Assembly (NCBI GenBank): GCA_902774395.1
Contig: CACYIK010000021.1
Location: 1 to 49,468 of the forward strand
DNA from: an uncultured Bacteroidota bacterium
GTDB lineage: Bacteria; Bacteroidota; Bacteroidia; Bacteroidales; P3
Reading direction: 5' to 3'
Length of the DNA stretch: 49,468 bases
A program made the translations under genes and the position numbers. Below, piece by piece: positions 42,647-49,468 of this stretch (position 1 is its first letter; every line of letters begins with the position of its first letter). The notes beneath the pieces were generated by a model. It did no database searches and was not told the origin of the DNA. It was given only the letters and a program-made list of their open reading frames with translations.

Positions 42647-45600
42647 ATGAAGACATTTACAAAACACATCCTGCTCCTGGCGCTGATGCTCTTCGGCGTG
42701 GCAGGAGCCGCGTGGGCCTCCCGCGCCCTGGCCTTCAACTCCCTCGTGCAGGGCGACACCCTGGCACCGGGCTTCGAGCTGACCGGCATCTCCGTGTCCG
42801 ATAACCTTCATTTCGACGGAGGCCGCTACTCATTTAACGGCACGCCACAAGCAGATGCGGTCGCGGCTACTATAGGCACTGCCAACAGCTTGAGCTACAC
42901 CGACGGCAACATCATCCTGACTTACGGCGCAGCCACATTCACCTTGGCCCCCATGGTGGACATGACCACCGCCGGCAACGCCTGGGTGGTGACCGATGTC
43001 TATTCCAACACGAATGGCTCCGAGATCCACATCTCCGGTATCTCCATCGACCTCGCCCCCGACCCCACCGTCCCTGCCCTTGACGAGCTGACCGGCAACT
43101 GGAACTTCCTCATGCCGGGCAGCAACAAGGTCGTCAAGGCCGTGCTCTACGACAGCATCGTCCTCGGACCGCATGTCGAACTCTTCAACGCCGAGCCGGC
43201 CTTCGCCGCCGGCGACATCTACACCCGTGGCGACTCCACCATCTACTACTACGACACCCTCCACAGACCCTCCTTCCAACTCCGCGCCGACGAGCAAGCC
43301 GACGGCAAGTACTTCGGCTTCTGGGCCGACCTCGACCCGACCGACCCCCAGTACACCGACCGCACATACCGCTACGTCAGCCCCGGCTACACCTGCGGCC
43401 AGCGCTACACGGCAGCCTACCCCAATAACTACACTCTCTCCCTCGCCAAAGAGGGCTACGGCACCGTTAAGCTCGACGGCGTGGGCGTTGACACCGTCTA
43501 CACCATCACCTTCGAACAATCAGGCATCTCCGGAGACAGCAGGTCTTTTACCATCCCCGCCAGCCGCTTTCCCTACGACACCACCTTCAACTATAATGCC
43601 AATATCGTGTCTGTCGATGCATACGACCAAATGCACGAAAGCGTGAGCATGATCCCCCAAAGCTCCAATACGGTCACTGTCCGCATCAGCGGTCCCTTCA
43701 AATACGGCGGCTATTATGAGTGCGAACTTGAAGGGGGAGCTTCCGACAATTGGACCATCTCCTGCACGGCCACTGGCACCCAACCCAAGATGCCCTACGG
43801 CATCAGCGATAACGGCGACGGCACCTACAGCGTCATGGAAGGCCTGACCGTCAACGTCACCGCCACGCCCGACCTGCGGCTACTCCTTCGTGATGCCCAG
43901 CAGCAGCAAAGACCTCCTGGCCGTCTTCAACGACAAGCCCACCCTCACCCTCGCCCAGACCGACGGCGGCACCCTCGAGGCCATCGTGCCCCAGGGCGGA
44001 GCCATCGTTGAGAACATCACCGCCGATATGGTTTCCAACGGCTGGGAGGGTAATTTCAACACCAGAGTCACCTTGGCCGACCTGCAGGCTTATGGCTTCA
44101 TGGCCGTCGACGAAACCGCAGCCGCAGCCTGGACGGGCGCTCCCGCACAAGGCCTTGCCTTTCTGATCTATGGCTTTACGACGGAGGGTAAGGTGAAATT
44201 ATTGGAATTCTACGACGGAACTACTTCTGGAGCTCCGACTGTTGCGTTCTATAACCGTGGATATGTTTACAACAACCGTGATATTTTCTACTTCGCCACC
44301 GGCGCCGGCACCGCCAACGTCATCGCTTCCAGCACTCCTAATACATATTATATAGACTACGGCACCGATGTGACCGTTGAGGCTATACCCGCCGAGTACT
44401 ACCACCTGGGCCATTGGGCCAACCAGGCTGGCACCGAGGTGGCCTCGGTCACCCCGCTGACCGTCACCGTGACCTCCGACACCACCCTCATGGCTGTCTT
44501 CGAGCGTAACATGCGCATCCTCCACGGCGTGCCCGAAGGCTGGACCGTGATGGCCGACAGCGTGACCGTCGCCGTGAGCGCCGACTCCGCCGTCGTCCCC
44601 GCCGGCAGCCAAATCATGATGATCCCGCCCGTGCCGGTGAAACCCACCGTCAAGAGTTTCGAGGTCGAGAAATACCTCCATCCCAATGAGGTACCCCTCA
44701 CCCTGGAGGCCCTCACCGACGGCACCATCAAGGTGACCGAACCGAAGGCTGGCATGCGTTATGCGGTCAACGGCGGCGACAAGACCGGCATGTCCGGCAC
44801 CACGCAAATCGACGTCACCGCGGGCGACAAGGTGGCCTTCTACGGCAACGGCACCACCATCGCAAGCTATGACGGCACCATGATTGCCGGCGGCACCGCC
44901 GAGGTGAAGGTCTACGGCAACATCATGAGCCTCGTGGACGAGGAGAACTTCGCCACCGCCACCACGCTGACCGAAACTTACACCTTCCGTCAGTTGTTCT
45001 ATGAAAACTACAAGCTGAAAGACGCGAGCGGCCTGCTGCTGCCCGCCACCACGCTGACCGAGCGCTGCTACGAGCAAATGTTCACAAGCGATACCATCCT
45101 GACCGCGGCACCCGCGCTGCCCGCCACCACGCTGGCCCCATACTGCTACCAAAGTATGTTCAACTTTTGCTACGCCCTGACCACAGCTCCCGCGCTGCCC
45201 GCCACCACGATGGAGTCGAATTGCTACAACCAAATGTTCTATTACTGCACCGGCCTGACCACGGCCCCCGCGCTGCCCGCCACCACGCTGGCCGAAGAAT
45301 GCTACAGCTACATGTTCTATAACTGCACCGGCCTGACCACGGCCCCCGCACTGCCCGCCACCACGCTGGCTAACTACTGCTACTACTACATGTTCGCGGG
45401 CTGCACCGGCCTCACCACGGCCCCCGCGCTGCCCGCCACCACGCTGGCTGACTACTGCTACTACTACATGTTCGCGAACGACACCAACCTGACCACGGCA
45501 CCCTCCATCCTGCCCGCCACCACGCTGGCCAGTCGCTGCTACCAACGCATGTTCCATGGCTGCATCAGACTGACCACGGCACCCAAGCTGCCCGCCACCA

Positions 45601-46472
45601 CGCTGGCTAACTACTGCTACAACTACATGTTCGCGGGCTGCACCAGCCTCACCACGGCCCCCGAGCTGCCCGCCACCACACTGGTCTCCAACTGCTATGC
45701 TTACATGTTCCAGAACTGTTCCAATCTGAGGTCCGTGACCTGTATGGCTACTTCTGGCATCAACTCCAACAATAGCACCGTCAAATGGCTCTCGAACACC
45801 GCCGCCACCGGTATCTTTGTCGCTAACAACGCAGCCGAATGGCCCAACAACGCCAGCGGCATCCCTGAAGGCTGGAACCGTACCACTACTATCAGCTTTG
45901 CCACTGCAAGCGACTGTGGCAAGATTGTGTGCTCCGCAGGCCATCTGCACGATGCGGGCAGCCAACTTCCCGAAGGATGCACCGTTGTGGGCATCATGGC
46001 CAAGGTGAATACTGATGGTCACGGCTTGATTTTGGGCATCCTGGAGGGTCGTCTGGAAGATGCCTATCACCCCATCGACCTTTTTTATCCCACCGTCAAC
46101 TACGGTGGCACCACGCTGAAGAGACTGCCGGGCTATATGCTCGAAAATCTGCCGAATTGCGCCACGCTGGGCAACATCCCCACGTCGAACTGGTGCGTGG
46201 CATCGATGGACGACTACAAGGCCATGTTCGTGAACCTCGGCTCGCAGTCAGCCGAACAGTCTTATGACGACAACGTGAATGCCACGATCATTGCTGCCGG
46301 CGGCAAAGCCATAACCGACGGTAGTGAGTATCAAGAGTGGGGCTTCTGGTGTACTTCGAAGTACGATGATCGCCACGGCTGGTTCTTCAAGAAGAATTCA
46401 TGGAGTTACGCAGATTGGGAAGAGGATAATACGATTTATTCCAGGTATCTCCTCCCGGTACTCGCTTTCTAA
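42647..46472 (+). pseudogene. Large secreted mosaic protein with LPATT leucine-rich repeats, one frameshift
   Basis: Starts with a signal peptide (MKTFTKHILLLALMLFGVAGAAWA). Reading is open to about 43874, then continues one base ahead from TGC at 43875 (CGYSFVMPSSSKDLL) to the stop at 46470-46472; about 1,270 residues in all. Modules in order: beta modules (42720-43850), a 'VTATPD...GYSF' bacterial-repeat module at the shift, an AWTG domain (44010-44310), another bacterial-repeat module, a VKSFEVEKY segment, nine cysteine-containing LRRs (45039-45737), and a C-terminal module with ITDGSEYQEWGFWCTSKYDD and the ending YSRYLLPVLAF, similar to FISUMP-like domains. It should be a surface adhesin if expressed whole. 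The shift may be decay, programmed +1 frameshifting, phase variation or a sequencing error. Confidence 0.65.
45039..45737 (+). repeat. Nine LPATTL...CY..MF..C..LTTAP leucine-rich repeats
   Basis: Nine units of about 26 residues (78 bp). Consensus: LPATTLxxxCYxxMFxxCTxLTTAPx. Some units are almost identical in DNA (those around 45350-45470 and 45590-45660), so copy number can change by recombination. The type is the BspA-like LRR subclass of gut Bacteroides surface proteins, with two Cys per unit; the last unit loses the LTTAP end. Confidence 0.9.
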
Positions 46473-46527
46473 CATCCTTTGTGCTCACTATATTTATATT
46501 TGAATAATGAATAAAAACATATATATT

Positions 46528-49468
46528 ATGAATAAAATCAAGCACACATTACTTTTGGCGCTCGCCCTGCTGCTATCCGTAGGGACCTGGGCGCAGGAGG
46601 TGACCCAGGACGAGAACCTCAACTGGAACTTCAAGATGCCCGACTACGATGCACTGGCCAAGGTGACCTACAAGGCGCTGCCCGGCCTCGCCTGGGTCAG
46701 CGGCAACGACACCCTCAACAACACCACTACTACTGAACTCTACCGCGGCTTCGACTCGGCCTTCTTCGCCGGCCTCCAGCTGCAGATGAACTCCGCCTTC
46801 GCAGCCCACTTCGGCGGCGACGTGACTCACTTGGACATCCCCACCACGTGGGCTGGCCAGGAAACTCTCATTACACCTTCCGACCTCCCCGGCTTCCAGC
46901 CCATGACCGAGGCCGAGGCAAAAGCCTGGACCGGCGTTCCCGCCACGGGCAATGGCAGGCTGCTTTACGCCTATAATGCAGATAATTCCAAATGGACGTA
47001 TCTTTTATATGAAAGTGGTTCCATTGACAATTACCCCTCTACTTATACATTGCAACGGGGTGATGTGTATGACTTACACATCAGCTACGGCCCCGAATAC
47101 TACTACACCACCGCCGGCAGCGCCACCCTGCGCTACGGCAGCAGTGACCCGAGCGTCGTGACCATCGACGCCAACGGCCACGCCCAGGCCGTAGGCGCCG
47201 GCACAGCCACCCTCTACGCAGTCTTCGACGGCGACGACGACTACCAGTACGACTCCGCCTTCTTCACCGTCACCATCGCCGAGCCCGCCACCCTGACCCT
47301 CGCGGCCCAGGGCTACGGCATGGGCACCGTGAGCGCCCTGCTGGGCAACACTATGGCGATAACCGAGATCCCGAGCAGCAATGCTGCAGAATGGGCAAAT
47401 TCGCCTATTTACTTAGGTCCGAGTGACATGCCTGGCTTCGAAAGCATCCCCGAAGAGGATGCCATGGCATGGACCGGCGTGCCGAGCGAAGGTATAGCCA
47501 AACTGCTATACAGATACGATCATGGCGAAATCTATATGTGTGTATGGGAGAATGGCGCATATAACGGTATAGAAACTCTCTATAGCGAAAAGCCCGATTA
47601 TGCAGCTATGCTTAACGCGGGCCAGCGTCTCTTCTACTCCACCGGCATGACGGCCGGCAGCGACAGCATCGTCGCCACCGCCACCGAAGGCCAGTACCTT
47701 GTCATCCCCGGCGCCACGGTGCAGGTTGTGGCCACCGCCGTTGACGGCGCCCACGTCAGCGCCTGGAGCCCCATCAACAAGGCTGTCACCAACCTCCTCA
47801 GCGACACCGCCACCTTCACCGTGGGCGAGACCATGACCCTCACCGCCACCTTCGTCCAGAACCCCGTGCTGACCCTCGCCAGCAACAACAGCGAGTGGGG
47901 CACCGTGACCCTCGACGGCGTGACCCCCGGCGCGACGACCTACAACATCATCATCAGCGAAAATCCCTACCCCGATGTCACCTACACCAACGTCTCCTTC
48001 CCCTTCCATGCCACGGTCTTCATCCACGAAGGCCTCGAGTCGGTGGAGGCTGGAGAACAAACTCCTTTGATCGCCGTTAAAAATGGCGACAACGCCGACA
48101 TCACCATCAACGGGCCCTACGGTGGAACGATTGAGTACTCGTACAACAACCATGAAGGCGCGGGCGTCAAAGCCATCTTCTGCGATGCCGTTGAGGGCTT
48201 ACCCATTATGCCCGAAGGCGTGACCTACGCTGGCTCCAACACCTACCTCGTCCTGCCCGGCACCACGGTCAACGTCACCGCCACGCCCGACTCGGCGCAC
48301 TACCTGAAGAACTTCGTCGGTGGCGCTGACACCAACAGCAACGTCGCTGTCAACAACACCTTCACCGTCACCGCCGACACCACCCTCTCCGCTACCTTCA
48401 ACGCCAAGCCCGTCCTCACCCTCGCCGCCAGCGACACCTCCTGGGGTAAGGTGACGGTTAATGACGCTGTCTCGATTCAGCAAGTCACTACTGCCATAGC
48501 CGACGGTTGGGGGGGTGACTATACACCCGTCACGGCCGACCATCTGCCCGGATTCCAGCCTGTAGCGGCTGAGCAGGTGATAGCATGGCTTCAGACCATT
48601 GACAGTACTAACTATATGGTCTTCTACTATGATTTCGATGAAAGTGGAAACGTCAAATTCGTCAGATACGATGGTGGAGTAGTGCCTCCTACAATTGAAA
48701 CCGATCAGTTTTCTCCAATGCTTGATGATATCTATCAAGACCTACCTGTTGTCTACTATACCACTGGCGCCCCCGGCGTCACCAAGCTGACCGACAGTAC
48801 CTACCGTGTCGACTACGGCACCGAGGTCACTGTCATCGCCGACGCCACGGAGCTGCACCATGTGGCCAACTGGGAAGACCAGAACGGCGACAGCCTGCAG
48901 ACCGCTGCCTACAGCGCCTACTACATCACCGAGCCCGAGCCGCTCTTCCCCGACAGCTCGAGTGTGACCTTCACCATGACCACCGACACCGTGGCCCGCG
49001 CCATGTTCGGCCTCAACTACCGCCACCTGACCTTCTCGCACAATGCCGGCGGCACCATGGAGTTCATCGTCGAGCAGGACAGCATGTCCTTCACCGGCAT
49101 CAGCCGGAAGGTCGTCAGCAACGAGGGCATCAAGATTGCCGCCGACAGCGCTGACGCCGAGGGTATGTTCCTCAAGGCCGGCGTGAGCAGCATCGTGCTC
49201 ACCGCCAAGGACGCCACCATCACCCAGGTGGACTTCCACGTCACCAACGGTACCAACCTGGTGAGCACCATCAGCACCGACGCCGAGGGAGACACCATCA
49301 CCACCACCGACAACAACGAATACGGCTCGATCCAGGGTCTGAGCACCGACACCCTGGTCATCAGCAGCTCGGCGACCCACGACCTGCAGATCGACCAGTT
49401 CATCGTGCACTACGGCCGTGCCCTGCCGAACGGCGTGGCTCATGGCCCCAACGACAGCACCTACTATG
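46528..49468 (+). CDS. Giant secreted mosaic protein with three AWTG domains (cut by window edge)
   Basis: One frame from ATG 46528 (signal peptide MNKIKHTLLLALALLLSVGTWAQ) stays open for 980 codons to the right edge. Modules: an N-terminal part with NWNFKMPDYDALAKVTY, related to NWNFLMPGSNKVVKAVLY of the previous protein; AWTG domain 1 (46834-47125); a Big2-like Ig module (SSDPSVVTIDANGHAQAVGAG); AWTG domain 2 (47356-47670); bacterial-repeat modules with PVLTLA and VNVTATPD; AWTG-like domain 3 (48484-48780, AWLQ instead of AWTG); and a further bacterial-repeat module. It is a surface or secreted protein, function unknown. It is the only intact-looking member of this trio. Confidence 0.82.
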   Translation, partial: MNKIKHTLLLALALLLSVGTWAQEVTQDENLNWNFKMPDYDALAKVTYKALPGLAWVSGNDTLNNTTTTELYRGFDSAFFAGLQLQMNSAFAAHFGGDVTHLDIPTTWAGQETLITPSDLPGFQPMTEAEAKAWTGVPATGNGRLLYAYNADNSKWTYLLYESGSIDNYPSTYTLQRGDVYDLHISYGPEYYYTTAGSATLRYGSSDPSVVTIDANGHAQAVGAGTATLYAVFDGDDDYQYDSAFFTVTIAEPATLTLAAQGYGMGTVSALLGNTMAITEIPSSNAAEWANSPIYLGPSDMPGFESIPEEDAMAWTGVPSEGIAKLLYRYDHGEIYMCVWENGAYNGIETLYSEKPDYAAMLNAGQRLFYSTGMTAGSDSIVATATEGQYLVIPGATVQVVATAVDGAHVSAWSPINKAVTNLLSDTATFTVGETMTLTATFVQNPVLTLASNNSEWGTVTLDGVTPGATTYNIIISENPYPDVTYTNVSFPFHATVFIHEGLESVEAGEQTPLIAVKNGDNADITINGPYGGTIEYSYNNHEGAGVKAIFCDAVEGLPIMPEGVTYAGSNTYLVLPGTTVNVTATPDSAHYLKNFVGGADTNSNVAVNNTFTVTADTTLSATFNAKPVLTLAASDTSWGKVTVNDAVSIQQVTTAIADGWGGDYTPVTADHLPGFQPVAAEQVIAWLQTIDSTNYMVFYYDFDESGNVKFVRYDGGVVPPTIETDQFSPMLDDIYQDLPVVYYTTGAPGVTKLTDSTYRVDYGTEVTVIADATELHHVANWEDQNGDSLQTAAYSAYYITEPEPLFPDSSSVTFTMTTDTVARAMFGLNYRHLTFSHNAGGTMEFIVEQDSMSFTGISRKVVSNEGIKIAADSADAEGMFLKAGVSSIVLTAKDATITQVDFHVTNGTNLVSTISTDAEGDTITTTDNNEYGSIQGLSTDTLVISSSATHDLQIDQFIVHYGRALPNGVAHGPNDSTYY

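Overview
The window looks like a chromosomal segment of an uncultured or rumen/gut-type member of the order Bacteroidales. Evidence: promoters of the Bacteroidetes form TTTG-N19/20-TAnnTTTG (for example before the tRNA-Asn, an M16 peptidase and two toxin-antitoxin pairs), no recognisable Shine-Dalgarno sites, a type IX secretion substrate (C25 protease with a C-terminal sorting domain), a HmuY/TonB-receptor heme operon, and Bacteroidetes-restricted families (DUF4293, DUF1599, BT_3928-like DoxX protein). Family or genus cannot be fixed from the sequence alone.

Layout. 1-0.5 kb: start of a secreted LamG/DUF8202-like protein running off the left edge. 1.2-3.5 kb: a lipoprotein translationally coupled to an exopolysaccharide-type sugar-1-phosphate transferase. 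3.6-4.8 kb: an ATPase remnant and a 0.9-kb satellite array. 4.8-17.6 kb: a block of minus-strand genes: arginine decarboxylase, then (reading leftward from 17.6 kb) DUF1599, BT_3928-like, DUF4293, tsaE, rsfS, ftsH, cdsA, psd, an RluA-type pseudouridine synthase, a gingipain-like protease and an FKBP isomerase ending at a strong terminator. 17.7-25.6 kb: plus-strand folP, cdaA, M16 peptidase, nnrD, tRNA-Asn, S41 peptidase and a small membrane protein. 26.1-34.7 kb: manC (minus), phoH, ispE, a three-gene heme-uptake operon, a toxin-antitoxin pair and fba. 35.1-37.9 kb: a membrane-anchored AraC-type regulator and an orphan protein preceded by 21-bp-spaced iterons. 39.0-49.5 kb: an accessory island of secreted mosaic proteins (two carry frameshifts, one runs off the right edge) with a second toxin-antitoxin pair inside it.

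The most unusual property is the repeat content. Nearly every gap longer than 150 bp holds runs of 7-bp or 9-bp repeats (AAAAAGT, CTAAACA, CTCATCA, TTCAATT, AATTAAG; CAGAACTCT, TCTACAAGA, CTTAAACCT and relatives), often in a fixed order. These tracts are also found inside reading frames, always in the stop-free orientation and with the frame kept: sugar transferase, tsaE, nnrD, ispE, manC, the FtsH tail and several protein C-termini. On top of this sits a dispersed element (12 copies, all plus strand) with one or two small hairpins whose stems change by compensatory substitution while every loop stays GNA or GNNA. This pattern points to a structured RNA or a hairpin-recognised mobile repeat and is the best candidate here for something undescribed. 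The second candidate is a domain of about 95 residues, marked by an AWTG motif, that recurs five times across three adjacent secreted proteins.
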